A DNA stretch of 64,000 nt, from the NCBI RefSeq assembly GCF_019583405.1, contig NZ_SZUU01000009.1:1-64000 (forward strand), given 5' to 3'. The stretch comes from Bacteroides fragilis (GTDB lineage: Bacteria; Bacteroidota; Bacteroidia; Bacteroidales; Bacteroidaceae). The notes beneath the pieces are model-generated. The model was not told the origin of the DNA. It saw nothing but the letters and a program-made list of their open reading frames with translations, and did no database searches. The translations under genes were made by a program, and so were the position numbers. This document shows positions 31,535-40,374 of the stretch, in pieces; position 1 is the stretch's first letter, and each line of letters starts with the position of its first letter.

Positions 31535-33373
31535 ATGAAGAATAAAAAAGGACAATCAACTACAGAGGCAATCTTTAGAGGAATACAGTCGGGAAAAGTA
31601 TTAGAGCTTTTTGACAAACTACAATATCAGATCGCAATTCATGGCGAACTGACCTATAGTGATCCTTGGGGAGAAGTACATCTGTTCAGGGATCAAATTG
31701 AAAGGACGAAACGTGACTCGGATTCACCAACAGCGATAGGGCGCTATCCGTTTGCCGATGTATGGATACGATTCTACGAGACGGAAGTGAAGGATTATTC
31801 ACTTCTGTTAGAGATGTGTCTTGTGGCATCCCATTCGCAGACTTGTGTCTGGCGTAAAGGTTTCGGTACGTTGCTCGATAAGTTATACGGAAAAATACCT
31901 TTGGTAGAGTATGAACAGGCATTGAGGCGTCTTGCGCACCCTTATGCCTTGAGTGAAATTCTCTGGGCCTTGGAGTGGGATTATCGTGACCAGGAGGTGT
32001 ATCTGAAGTACTCACATTACATTCTGCTCCACCTGCTTCCATTGCTTACCCCCCGGAATATCACCTTCCTGTACAGTGTGCGTGAGTGGTTTGGCTCTAC
32101 CAATGATCATCGTGTCGTGCTTGTTCATTGTTATTGGATAGACTGCTGGCTGAAACACCCGAAGCGTTTACTGACCGATGATGAATTTACGGCCGATTTC
32201 AAGATACGCTACGAACTGTATCGTTTGTGTAACTTCTTATCTTATAAGGAAGAACCTTATCCGCTTGAATTTCCTATTCGTGCAGTCGACTTCGGAAGAG
32301 CCTATCAAAGAGGAATATTGTCTGAAGATATGTTGATTGTTGAACTGATGGATCGTCCGATTTCGCCTGCTTTGATAGGAGAGTCTGTGGGCTTTTTTTA
32401 TAAAAAAAATCAAAAGGAGAAACGACAATATACCGATTGCCGGGATTATGATTTCAGTGGTTTTAAGAAAGTGTTGGAAAAAGTGACAGAGCGTATCCTC
32501 GAGATAGAGTTAGAAAGGGGAGAAGCCCGTACTGAGGTCACTTCGTTGGCTCAGAAACTGGACGGCGTGTTCGGGGCCGAAGTAATGATTCGCTTGTTGA
32601 GTCTTATGGGGAAGGAAAAGTTCGTACGGCTCGATAAGTGGTATTACGACACTAGTGAAACCCGTATAGGTATGTTCTGTTATTTGATGTTGCATTGCGC
32701 TCCTTTGCCGACAGATACGTCGGACTGGTTGAAGATGCTTGTCGAACGTGCCGGTATCACTCCGAAACGCCTGATGGAGATGGCTGTATATTCTCCCCGT
32801 TGGCTGGAGATGGTAGAAGAAGCTACCGGATGGAAGGGGCTGACTTGTGCGGCAAATTTGTTCTATGCTTACACAAGGGAGTGCTACCATGATGTAGATG
32901 AGACAAGAATTAATCCTTATACTATTCTGTCGCCTCTGGAGATCTCTATGGGAGTGGTGGATACGGCTTGGTTTTGGACGGCATACAATACACTGGGGCG
33001 CGAACGTTACGAAAAAGTTTTTGCGGCATCCAAGGCAGTTACGGGGTCCTCCGGTGTGTATAGCCGATTCCGGAAGTATACAGATGCGCTTGTCGGAAAG
33101 TATACGATAGCGCAATTGGAAAGTTTGGTGATGGACAACCGGAATAAAGATTGGGTACGTGCCTATCCGCTTGCTCCATTTGCCGGAAAAGCGCGGAAGA
33201 AAGAAGTAGATGCACGACTTCGTTTCCTCAAGGCCTTCTGGATAAGCAGTGATAGCCTGTCCGGACGCCACTCTACCGAAAAGGAGGCCGTACAGGTGGC
33301 TATAGATAATCTTACCGGAAATTCCGGTCTGAAGAATCTGGATACTAAGTGGTTTAAAGAGAGAGTTTGGTGA
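31535..33373 (+). CDS. Unrecognised 612-residue cytoplasmic protein
   Basis: I do not recognise this protein. It has no signal peptide and no membrane helix, and is rich in Trp, Tyr, Arg and charged residues. Short blocks such as LRRLAHPYALSEILWALEWDYRD (seen near residues 128-150) and repeated helical stretches suggest an all-helical scaffold, perhaps of ARM/HEAT kind. The C-terminal part has AGKARKKEVDARLRFLKAFW. I took ATG 31535 over TTG 31529. It is monocistronic, and its stop lies 5 bp from that of the convergent histidine kinase gene. Codon use looks like the core genome. Confidence 0.8.
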   Translation: MKNKKGQSTTEAIFRGIQSGKVLELFDKLQYQIAIHGELTYSDPWGEVHLFRDQIERTKRDSDSPTAIGRYPFADVWIRFYETEVKDYSLLLEMCLVASHSQTCVWRKGFGTLLDKLYGKIPLVEYEQALRRLAHPYALSEILWALEWDYRDQEVYLKYSHYILLHLLPLLTPRNITFLYSVREWFGSTNDHRVVLVHCYWIDCWLKHPKRLLTDDEFTADFKIRYELYRLCNFLSYKEEPYPLEFPIRAVDFGRAYQRGILSEDMLIVELMDRPISPALIGESVGFFYKKNQKEKRQYTDCRDYDFSGFKKVLEKVTERILEIELERGEARTEVTSLAQKLDGVFGAEVMIRLLSLMGKEKFVRLDKWYYDTSETRIGMFCYLMLHCAPLPTDTSDWLKMLVERAGITPKRLMEMAVYSPRWLEMVEEATGWKGLTCAANLFYAYTRECYHDVDETRINPYTILSPLEISMGVVDTAWFWTAYNTLGRERYEKVFAASKAVTGSSGVYSRFRKYTDALVGKYTIAQLESLVMDNRNKDWVRAYPLAPFAGKARKKEVDARLRFLKAFWISSDSLSGRHSTEKEAVQVAIDNLTGNSGLKNLDTKWFKERVW

Positions 33374-33378
33374 GGACT

Positions 33379-35160
33379 CTACTTTTCTTTGGCCAGTGTA
33401 AATACAAATTCCAAGCCGCCCCCTTGGCTGTTCTTGGCCGATATGCTTCCTCCGTGGATGATAACGGCATTCTTGACAATGGCCAAACCTAACCCTGTGC
33501 CTCCCAATTTGCGGGAGCGCCCTTTGTCCACCCGATAAAAGCGTTCGAAAAGACGGTTCAAATGTTCGGGCGATACGCCTATGCCTGTGTCAGCAAAGCT
33601 GAAGTAATAGAATTTCTCGTCTTCACGGAAACAGTTGATATGAATTTGGATATTGTTTCCGGCATAAGCGATGGCGTTGTCCATCAAGTTGCGGAAAATG
33701 GAATAGAGCAGCGAGTAATTGCCCCGTATCTGAATCTCCTTTTTCAGTGAATTGACTACCGTGATGTGTCTCTCTTCCAGTTCCAGAGATACTTCGTTCA
33801 CAATATTAGTTACCAGAACATTGATGTCTATCTTTTCCATATCGATCATGTTGGCGGCTTCGTCCATACGCGTCAGTACGGAGATATCACGTAGTAGCCG
33901 GCTCAGGCGGTTGCTCTGTGCGTAACAGCGTTCAAGGAATACATTCATTTTTTCCCTCGGGATGTTTTCATTGTTGACAATAGTTTCCAGATAACCTTGG
34001 ATGCTGCTGACCGGGGTTTTCAATTCATGCGCAATGTTTTGTGTCAATTGTCGTTTCAAGCGGATCTGCTCTTCTTCCTGAGTGACATCGTTAATGCTGA
34101 TTTCAAAGCTCATATCCTGGAAGATGATGCACTCTACGATAAAAGTTTTTCCGTTTTTATTGATGGTGATAGACATTCGTTTCTCTTCCTTGCCGACAGG
34201 TCGTTTGGGAGCTTTGTTAATGAAGTCCGTTATCTCTTTGAGTTCGCTGATGTTGAATACTTCTTCTGCCGTTTCCAGGTTTGAGTCCGATATCAGATTG
34301 CTGTATTGGGTAAACAAGTTGTTTACCAGAATCTCTTTTTTGTCTTTATTGAATACTCCCAGTCCTTCGTGAGAAATTTGCAGGTGTGTGATCAATTTCT
34401 CTCTTTCGATATAAAGCGCCTCTTTCGTTTCGTGGAGACGTTTGTATATCTGGATGATGTGTTGCGAAATCTCACCCAGTTCATTATGTGGGAAGGCCGA
34501 TTGCATTGCCATTTCGATGGGTTCATTGCGGTCGGCGCGCATGGCGAATTCGCGGAGCTGGCTGATGGAAGTACCCAGCTTGTTGGTAAACTTATAGAAG
34601 ATGATCATCAGCAACAGGGTGACGATAACGGTGAACCAGATGTAATGTGGGTCTGCTTTCAGGTTATTGATCAGGCTGACACTGTAGGGCAGAGCCGAGC
34701 GGATGATGTAGTCCTTATATAAGGTGGCGGAGTAGAAATAGGGGACTCCGGTTGTTTCGGAGGTGCGACGTACATCGAAGCCGACCCCATTGTGCAGGGC
34801 TTTTTGTACCTCTTCCCGGTCGAGGTGATTGCCCAACTGCTCCACATTCTGTTCCTGACTGTCGAAAAGCACTTTTCCATCGAGGTTTACTACAGTAATA
34901 CGCAAATCTTTCAATGCGTTATGTTGCAAGTAATCGGAGATCACTTCAGTCATATCCTGTGGGTGATCGTGCAACTTTTCATACAGCAGATTATTGCAAT
35001 CCTGTAACTGTATATTCAATAACTCTACTTTATACTCTTTCTCCCGCTGATACTGATAAGCCATGAAGCAAGCGGCAAATACCAAAAACAGGGAAATGAC
35101 CGAAAGGAATAACTTCCGGCTAAAAGAGAGAAAGTGCTTTTGGGTGACAGGTAGGTTCAT
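33379..35160 (-). CDS. Membrane sensor histidine kinase (PhoR/VicK-like)
   Basis: This 593-residue kinase has one helix near residues 14-33, a periplasmic domain of about 130 residues, and a second helix near 172-192 (IWFTVIVTLLLMIIFYKF). A HAMP-like linker and a PAS-like segment (HEGLGVFNKDKKEILVNNLF) follow. IAHELKTPVSS holds the phospho-accepting His at about 379. The ATPase part shows NLMDNAIAYA, FADTGIGVSPEHL and GGTGLGLAIVKNA. It autophosphorylates and passes the phosphate to the response regulator encoded just upstream (35289-35978). A palindromic repeat lies between the two genes. Confidence 0.93.
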   Translation of the reverse strand: MNLPVTQKHFLSFSRKLFLSVISLFLVFAACFMAYQYQREKEYKVELLNIQLQDCNNLLYEKLHDHPQDMTEVISDYLQHNALKDLRITVVNLDGKVLFDSQEQNVEQLGNHLDREEVQKALHNGVGFDVRRTSETTGVPYFYSATLYKDYIIRSALPYSVSLINNLKADPHYIWFTVIVTLLLMIIFYKFTNKLGTSISQLREFAMRADRNEPIEMAMQSAFPHNELGEISQHIIQIYKRLHETKEALYIEREKLITHLQISHEGLGVFNKDKKEILVNNLFTQYSNLISDSNLETAEEVFNISELKEITDFINKAPKRPVGKEEKRMSITINKNGKTFIVECIIFQDMSFEISINDVTQEEEQIRLKRQLTQNIAHELKTPVSSIQGYLETIVNNENIPREKMNVFLERCYAQSNRLSRLLRDISVLTRMDEAANMIDMEKIDINVLVTNIVNEVSLELEERHITVVNSLKKEIQIRGNYSLLYSIFRNLMDNAIAYAGNNIQIHINCFREDEKFYYFSFADTGIGVSPEHLNRLFERFYRVDKGRSRKLGGTGLGLAIVKNAVIIHGGSISAKNSQGGGLEFVFTLAKEK

Positions 35161-35182
35161 ATATGTAATGTTTTTGAGTATT

Positions 35183-35277
35183 ATTCACCACAGAGGACAC
35201 AGAGGGCACAGAGTTTTAATCTCTTGTTTATATGGATGTTTAAGAGAAAGATATTCTCTGTGTCCTCTGTGGTGAAT
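35183..35277. repeat. TTCACCACAGAG-type palindromic repeat (copy 2)
   Basis: ATTCACCACAGAGGACACAG (from 35183, arm to 35213) pairs with TTCTCTGTGTCCTCTGTGGT (35254-35277) and the direct word GAGGGCACAGAG extends the left arm. It lies inside the operon between the response regulator and the kinase gene. Confidence 0.85.
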
Positions 35278-35288
35278 CGTATTCGTTT

Positions 35289-35978
35289 CTATTCCGTTTC
35301 GAAGCAATAACCGTATCCCAGACGAGTGACGATACGTTTGCCATAGATGCCGATTTTTTTCCGTAACCGGGTGATGTTGACGTCTATGGTACGGTCAAGT
35401 ACATAGACCTCATCGCTCCAGATCCGGCTCAGAATATCTTCGCGCGAGAAAACACGTCCTTTGTTCTGTAGCAACAAGAAGAGGATTTCAAATTCCTTTT
35501 TGGTTAGCGCCACTTCTTCACCATCGATGCTCACTTTCTTTTTGGTAATATCGATCACCAGAGACTGGTAGCAGAGTTGTTCGGGTGCTTTTTCCGTATC
35601 CGAAGTAGCAGTGCGCCGGAGCACAGCCTTCACGCGGGCAATGACCTCACGCAGGGAGAAAGGTTTTGAAATATAGTCGTCCGCTCCCAGGTTGAATCCG
35701 GTGACGGTGTCATTTTCCGTATCTTTGGCAGTGATGAATATAATGGGAACCTGTGCTGTCTTTTTATCTTTTTTCAGCAGATTGGCCATTTTGAATCCGG
35801 AAATTTCCCCCATCATGACGTCCAATAACAGCAGGTGATAGCTGCTGATATTCATTTTCAGGGCTTCTTCTGCAGAGTTGGCAGTATCTACTTCGTACCC
35901 TTCGTTCTCAAGATTGAACTTCAGAATCTCACAGAGGTCTTCTTCATCGTCGACCACTAAAATACGGTAATCGTTCAT
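35289..35978 (-). CDS. OmpR/PhoB-family response regulator
   Basis: This 229-residue regulator has a receiver domain with the acidic pair in ILVVDDEEDLC, the phospho-accepting Asp in LLLLDVMMG (about residue 53), TAKD with the Thr, and SKPFSLREV with the conserved Lys. A winged-helix DNA-binding domain follows from about residue 130 (LTKKEFEILFLLLQNKGRVF, then DRTIDVNITRLRKKI). It starts the operon that continues with the kinase. A -7 box, TAACTTTG on its strand, lies at 36004-36011, 26 bp before the ATG. Target genes are unknown. Confidence 0.94.
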   Translation of the reverse strand: MNDYRILVVDDEEDLCEILKFNLENEGYEVDTANSAEEALKMNISSYHLLLLDVMMGEISGFKMANLLKKDKKTAQVPIIFITAKDTENDTVTGFNLGADDYISKPFSLREVIARVKAVLRRTATSDTEKAPEQLCYQSLVIDITKKKVSIDGEEVALTKKEFEILFLLLQNKGRVFSREDILSRIWSDEVYVLDRTIDVNITRLRKKIGIYGKRIVTRLGYGYCFETE

Positions 35979-36003
35979 TGTATTCTTTGTTAATGTAATA
36001 CTA

Positions 36004-36011
36004 CAAAGTTA
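36004..36011 (-). promoter_or_regulatory. -7 box for the two-component operon
   Basis: Minus strand TAACTTTG matches TAnnTTTG about 26 bp upstream of the regulator ATG. Confidence 0.5.
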
Positions 36012-36129
36012 AACTTTATTTCTTTTCTTCTGCAAAGATGGAGGCTTTTTGTTACGAGGGGATGAAACACGTATTACGATTCGATTACATTTCCGAGATT
36101 CGGGAGACACTTTATCAACAAAAATGTTG

Positions 36130-36137
36130 TATCTTTG
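36130..36137 (+). promoter_or_regulatory. -7 box for the transglutaminase-fold gene
   Basis: TATCTTTG matches TAnnTTTG 27 bp before the ATG at 36164. Confidence 0.5.
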
Positions 36138-36163
36138 TTCTGTCAATAAATTGAAATATCAAA

Positions 36164-37357
36164 ATGATTAAGATAGATTTCAAGCAACGCAAACGTGAGG
36201 TGCTTTGGACGGTTGTCGCTTTGTTCTTTATAGCTATAGGAGTGTCTGTGTTTAAGTTCTCTTCCGCAACTTCCGGTTTTGAGATAACTGACGAGCTGGG
36301 AGGGAATATTTTTCCTTCTGCTATCCTCTCGGTTGCTACGACCGACGCCCAGGTTATTCAACCGGCTGACTCCGTATATCTGGGCAATCCTAAATCGTGC
36401 ATAGCCATAAAAATAAAGTCACGTTCTGCTTATAGCCGTGTGCGGATCGATGTTGCGGAAACCCCATTCTTTTCACGTTCGGTGTCGGAGTTCGTGCTCA
36501 ATAAGCCTCGTACGGAATATACCATTTATCCCGATATCATTTGGAACTACGAAGCGTTGAAAAACAATAACCAGGCGGAACCCATCAGTGTGGCCGTTAC
36601 GGTAGAAATGAACGGAGAAGATCTGGGACAGCGTGTACGCACTTTTTCTGTACGGAGTGTCAACGAGTGTCTGTTGGGGTATGTGACTAATGGTACAAAA
36701 TTCCACGATACGGGGATTTTCTTTGCCGCATATGTCAACGAAGAGAATCCGATGATCGACCAGTTGCTTCGCGAAGCATTGAACACACGGATAGTCAATC
36801 GCTTTCTGGGCTATCAGAATCCGGCTCCCGGAGCTGTAGATAAACAGGTATATGCATTATGGAATGTTTTGCAGAAACGTAAATTCCGTTACAGTTCGGT
36901 GTCCAACACCAGCCTGTCCAGCAATGTGGTCTATTCTCAGCGTGTACGTACGTTTGATGACGCATTGGAGTCATCGCAGATTAACTGTGTGGACGGTAGT
37001 GTCCTGTTTGCTTCCTTGCTCCGTGCCATCAATATCGAACCGATTCTGGTACGTACTCCCGGTCACATGTTTGTGGGGTACTATACCGACAATTCACATA
37101 AGGATATGAATTTTCTGGAAACAACGATGATAGGTGATGTCGATCTGGACGACTTTTTCCCCGATGAACAACTGGATTCCACTATGGTAGGTAAGTCACA
37201 GAATCAAATGTCCCTGCTCACCTTTGAGAAGTCGAAACAGTATGCCAATAAGAAGTATAAGGAAAACGAGAAAGGTATTCATTCCGGCAAGCTGAACTAT
37301 ATGTTCCTGGAGATTTCGAAAGATGTACGCCGGAAGATACAGCCGATAGGAAAGTGA
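36164..37357 (+). CDS. Membrane-anchored transglutaminase-fold protein
   Basis: This 397-residue protein has one N-terminal helix (VLWTVVALFFIAIGVSVFKF, residues 13-32) that anchors a long extracytoplasmic part. Residues about 260-310 contain QINCVDGSVLFASLLRA and RTPGHMFVGYYTD: a Cys at the start of a helix and a following His, the order of the transglutaminase-like papain-type catalytic triad, with an Asp candidate further on. The first 200 residues are beta-rich. It may act on protein or peptidoglycan peptides, but the substrate is unknown. It is divergent from the two-component operon. Confidence 0.77.
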   Translation: MIKIDFKQRKREVLWTVVALFFIAIGVSVFKFSSATSGFEITDELGGNIFPSAILSVATTDAQVIQPADSVYLGNPKSCIAIKIKSRSAYSRVRIDVAETPFFSRSVSEFVLNKPRTEYTIYPDIIWNYEALKNNNQAEPISVAVTVEMNGEDLGQRVRTFSVRSVNECLLGYVTNGTKFHDTGIFFAAYVNEENPMIDQLLREALNTRIVNRFLGYQNPAPGAVDKQVYALWNVLQKRKFRYSSVSNTSLSSNVVYSQRVRTFDDALESSQINCVDGSVLFASLLRAINIEPILVRTPGHMFVGYYTDNSHKDMNFLETTMIGDVDLDDFFPDEQLDSTMVGKSQNQMSLLTFEKSKQYANKKYKENEKGIHSGKLNYMFLEISKDVRRKIQPIGK

Positions 37358-37475
37358 CCTGAAGACGCCAAAGTAAAACGAAGGCGGGGACTTACTTAAA
37401 AAACGATTCGTACAGCTCGTAGCTAAATAATCCTAATAAAACTCTAATATATAGATTCGTTTCATGTCTTTGTTG

Positions 37476-37483
37476 TACTTTTG
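37476..37483 (+). promoter_or_regulatory. -7 box for the wzi-like gene
   Basis: TACTTTTG matches TAnnTTTG 39 bp before the ATG at 37522. Confidence 0.5.
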
Positions 37484-37521
37484 CCGTTCAATATTTGGAT
37501 GTATTCCAAACACACGTTAGA

Positions 37522-38997
37522 ATGAAACGAAGAAACTATTTCATATTCAGCTGTTTGATGCTGATGGCTCCTGCGACTGTGCAGGCGCAATTTGACAAAG
37601 GCCTAAACTATAAGATTGAAACCAGTGCAACTGTAAGTGGTGGGCACAACACGCCTTTTTGGCTCGTGGCAAATAAGCACGGGCTTTCGTCTATTCGAAA
37701 AAACAATGCTTATTTGGATGCGGGTATCTTTCGGGATTTGGAGAAGGATAAAAAGTTCTCTTATGCCTTTGGGTTGGAAATGGTGGGTGCAAGTCGCTTC
37801 ACTTCTAAATTCTTCATCCAACAGGCTTATGTGGATTTGCGTTATCGGGGGATGGAAATAAGTGTCGGCAGTAAGGAGCGTGGCAACGAAATGAAAAATG
37901 ATCAGTTGAGCTCCGGTAGTATGACTTTTTCTACCAATGCCCGTCCCATTCCACAAGTTCGGGTTTCTATACCCGAGTATATTCCTTTTCCGTGGACCAA
38001 AAACTGGTTGCATATCAAGGGACACGTAGCTTATGGGATGTTTACGGATGAAAAATTCCAGGAGCGTTTCACTGCCGGGCGTTCTAAATACACGAAAGAG
38101 ACTCTGTTTCATTCGAAAGCAGCTTTCCTGAAGGTAGAGAATCTGCAGAAGTCACCTGTTTCGGTGGAATTGGGTATCGAGATGGCAGCTCAGTTTGGAG
38201 GCGATTGCTATTATCCGGACGGGACGGTGTTGCGTACACCGGACAGTTGGAAAGACTTTTTCCGTATTTTCTTTCCAAGCAACGGAGACAGTGGGGCTTC
38301 GGAGAGTGACCAGATAAATATTCTGGGAAATCACGTCGGAAGTTACAGTGCCGCTGTGGGGTATCATTTTCCGACCTGGAAAATAAAGGCTTACTGGGAG
38401 CACTTTTTTGAGGACCGCTCGGGAATGACACTGACTTATGGCATGTGGAGAGATTGCCTGACCGGATTGGAGGTGACGTTGCCGGAGAATCCTTTTGTGA
38501 AAACGATTGTCGGAGAGTTTTTGTATACGAAGCACCAATCGGGAGCTTTCCATTACTTTGCTACTCCGGCCATTGATCATTCGTTTACCGGAGCCGATAA
38601 TTATTACAATAATTCGCAGTATGCCGGTTGGGAACATTGGGGACAGGGTATTGGTAATCCGTTGGTTACCTCACCTATATATAATAAGGATGGAAACCTG
38701 GCTTTTGAGAGTAACCGTGTGAAAGGATTCCATATCGGTTTGAATGGCAGTCCTACCTCAGAGATAGATTACCGCATTCTGGTAAGTGTTGCTAAGCACT
38801 GGGGAACTTACGGTAGTCCGTACCGGAATATCAGAAGAAACCAGAACGGATTGTTGGAGGTGACTTATAAACCCGAACAGATTCGGGGATGGAGTTTCAC
38901 GCTGGCCGGTGCGGTAGACCGTGGCAATATGTTAGGAGAAAGTTGGGGCGGTATGCTCACCATTCGTAAAACAGGTTTAATTGGTAAGAAGAAATGA
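37522..38997 (+). CDS. Wzi-family capsule assembly protein
   Basis: This 491-residue outer-membrane barrel protein resembles the capsule assembly Wzi family. A signal peptide (FIFSCLMLMAPATVQAQ) is followed by YKIETSATVSGGHNTPFWLV near residue 30, a strong family signature, and alternating beta-strands to the end. Wzi holds capsule polymer at the cell surface in other bacteria. I chose ATG 37522, directly before the signal peptide, over the upstream TTG. It is far from the polysaccharide locus at the left of the window but could serve several capsules. The next gene overlaps its stop by 4 bp. Confidence 0.87.
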   Translation: MKRRNYFIFSCLMLMAPATVQAQFDKGLNYKIETSATVSGGHNTPFWLVANKHGLSSIRKNNAYLDAGIFRDLEKDKKFSYAFGLEMVGASRFTSKFFIQQAYVDLRYRGMEISVGSKERGNEMKNDQLSSGSMTFSTNARPIPQVRVSIPEYIPFPWTKNWLHIKGHVAYGMFTDEKFQERFTAGRSKYTKETLFHSKAAFLKVENLQKSPVSVELGIEMAAQFGGDCYYPDGTVLRTPDSWKDFFRIFFPSNGDSGASESDQINILGNHVGSYSAAVGYHFPTWKIKAYWEHFFEDRSGMTLTYGMWRDCLTGLEVTLPENPFVKTIVGEFLYTKHQSGAFHYFATPAIDHSFTGADNYYNNSQYAGWEHWGQGIGNPLVTSPIYNKDGNLAFESNRVKGFHIGLNGSPTSEIDYRILVSVAKHWGTYGSPYRNIRRNQNGLLEVTYKPEQIRGWSFTLAGAVDRGNMLGESWGGMLTIRKTGLIGKKK

Positions 38998-39377
38998 AAA
39001 AAGGAATCCTATTGTTGTTTGTCGTCCTGATCGGTTTCACGTCGTGTGGAAAGAAATTCGGGCATCGCTATCTGGATGGAATGTGGCAGATGCAACGTAT
39101 AGAATATAAAGATGGTAATATCGATACTCCACTGGACACTTATTTCAGTTTTCAGATGGATATCATCCACTTGAGGAAGTTGGGTAATAGTGAGTTCTTT
39201 GGAAAATATGTCTACGAGAACGACTCCATGCACATACAAGTACTCGACGCTACGGCGGAACAGATGAAAGTTTTCGGCATGGATGGCCGGGTACAGGACT
39301 TTGCCGTAGAGAAGCTGAATAGTAACAAATTGGTTCTTCAGTCGGACTATGCCCGGTTGGAATTCAGAAAATATTGA
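38994..39377 (+). CDS. Small lipocalin-like lipoprotein
   Basis: This 127-residue lipoprotein has the signal MKKGILLLFVVLIGFTSC with a clear lipobox. The mature part (HRYLDGMWQMQRIEY, then beta-strands) looks like the short lipocalin-like DUF4847 kind of Bacteroides protein, which begins with a G-x-W motif. Its ATG overlaps the stop of the wzi-like gene, so translation is coupled and a joint envelope role is plausible. The exact function is unknown. A strong terminator follows. Confidence 0.8.
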   Translation: MKKGILLLFVVLIGFTSCGKKFGHRYLDGMWQMQRIEYKDGNIDTPLDTYFSFQMDIIHLRKLGNSEFFGKYVYENDSMHIQVLDATAEQMKVFGMDGRVQDFAVEKLNSNKLVLQSDYARLEFRKY

Positions 39378-39417
39378 GGACGCTAAAAAGCTGTCTTCAT
39401 TCATAGATGATGATTGG

Positions 39418-39448
39418 AACAGCCGGTTCGTGAGAATCGGCTGTTTTT
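39418..39448 (+). terminator. Intrinsic terminator after the wzi-like operon
   Basis: AACAGCCG pairs with CGGCTGTT across a short loop, followed directly by TTTTTT. It lies 40 bp past the last stop. Confidence 0.85.
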
Positions 39449-39483
39449 TTATGCTATTTTTTGCATATCAGCGATGGGATTGT

Positions 39484-39491
39484 TACTTTTG
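39484..39491 (+). promoter_or_regulatory. -7 box for the DUF3805-like gene
   Basis: TACTTTTG matches TAnnTTTG 27 bp before the ATG. A TTTG lies about 20 bp further upstream, as expected for the -33 element. Confidence 0.55.
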
Positions 39492-39518
39492 TAAGGTTAT
39501 CAACATTCAGAAAGCAAT

Positions 39519-40349
39519 ATGATACAAGGTAAGAAATTTATCTCCCCGGGGACATGGTTCTCAATGATATATCCGTCAGACTGGAGCGAATTTGAAGACG
39601 GCGAAGGCTCCTTCCTTTTTTATAATCCCGAACATTGGACGGGTAATTTCCGTATATCAGCCTATAAAGAAGATGCTGCCGCACCGGGCGGTATGAATTA
39701 TGGAAAGGATTCCGTCCGTCAGGAACTGAAAGAAAACCCTTCGGCCTCCTTGGTGAAGGTGGGACATCTGGAATGTGCCTACAGCAAGGAGATGTTTGAG
39801 GAAGAGGGTACCTATTACACCAGCCATCTTTGGGTGACAGGCATTGACAATGTTGCCTTCGAATGTTCGTTTACCGTACCGAAAGGAGAACATGTGGATG
39901 AGGCGGAAAAGATTATATCCAGCCTTGAGATCCGTAAAGACGGACAAAAGTATCCTGCGGAAATCATTCCTATTCGCCTTTCTGAGATCTATCAGGTGAA
40001 CGAGGCCTACGAGTGGGTGACAGATACGGTGAAAACGCAATTGAAAAAAGACTTTCAGGGACTGGAAGAAGACCTGCAAAAGATACAGGATGTGATTGAC
40101 AGTGGCGTTCTCTCTCCTAAGAAAAAAGAACCCTGGCTGGCGTTCGGTATCGCCATCTGTACGATTCTGGCTAATGAAGTGGAGGGTATGGAATGGATGA
40201 CGCTGGTTGACGGTAACCGTGAAGTGCCGGTGTTGCGGTATGAAGGTTCGGAACAGTTGATTGATCCGATGAAATTACTGTGGAGCCGGGTGAAAGCCGG
40301 AGAAGCCTGCGAAGTGGCAGAGGCATATAAGCAGGCACTGATACACTAA
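39519..40349 (+). CDS. DUF3805/DUF3806-like cytoplasmic protein
   Basis: This 276-residue protein has two parts. The first (FISPGTWFSMIYPSDWSEFE, residues about 6-140) is a beta-rich domain like DUF3805. The second (about 175-276, with KKEPWLAFGIAICTILANEV) resembles DUF3806. There is no signal peptide. The start domain is similar in style to PsbP/MOG1-like folds (PSDW followed by a Phe). The family labels are from memory and its function is unknown. The ABC-F gene starts 25 bp later and may be co-transcribed. Confidence 0.78.
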   Translation: MIQGKKFISPGTWFSMIYPSDWSEFEDGEGSFLFYNPEHWTGNFRISAYKEDAAAPGGMNYGKDSVRQELKENPSASLVKVGHLECAYSKEMFEEEGTYYTSHLWVTGIDNVAFECSFTVPKGEHVDEAEKIISSLEIRKDGQKYPAEIIPIRLSEIYQVNEAYEWVTDTVKTQLKKDFQGLEEDLQKIQDVIDSGVLSPKKKEPWLAFGIAICTILANEVEGMEWMTLVDGNREVPVLRYEGSEQLIDPMKLLWSRVKAGEACEVAEAYKQALIH

Positions 40350-40374
40350 CCACCTATTATCACATTCGATTATT

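Noticed and set aside
35289..35978. Assignment of the two-component pair to RprX/RprY
   Set aside because: The receiver sequence looks PhoB-like and does not match what I remember of RprY, so no symbol is given.
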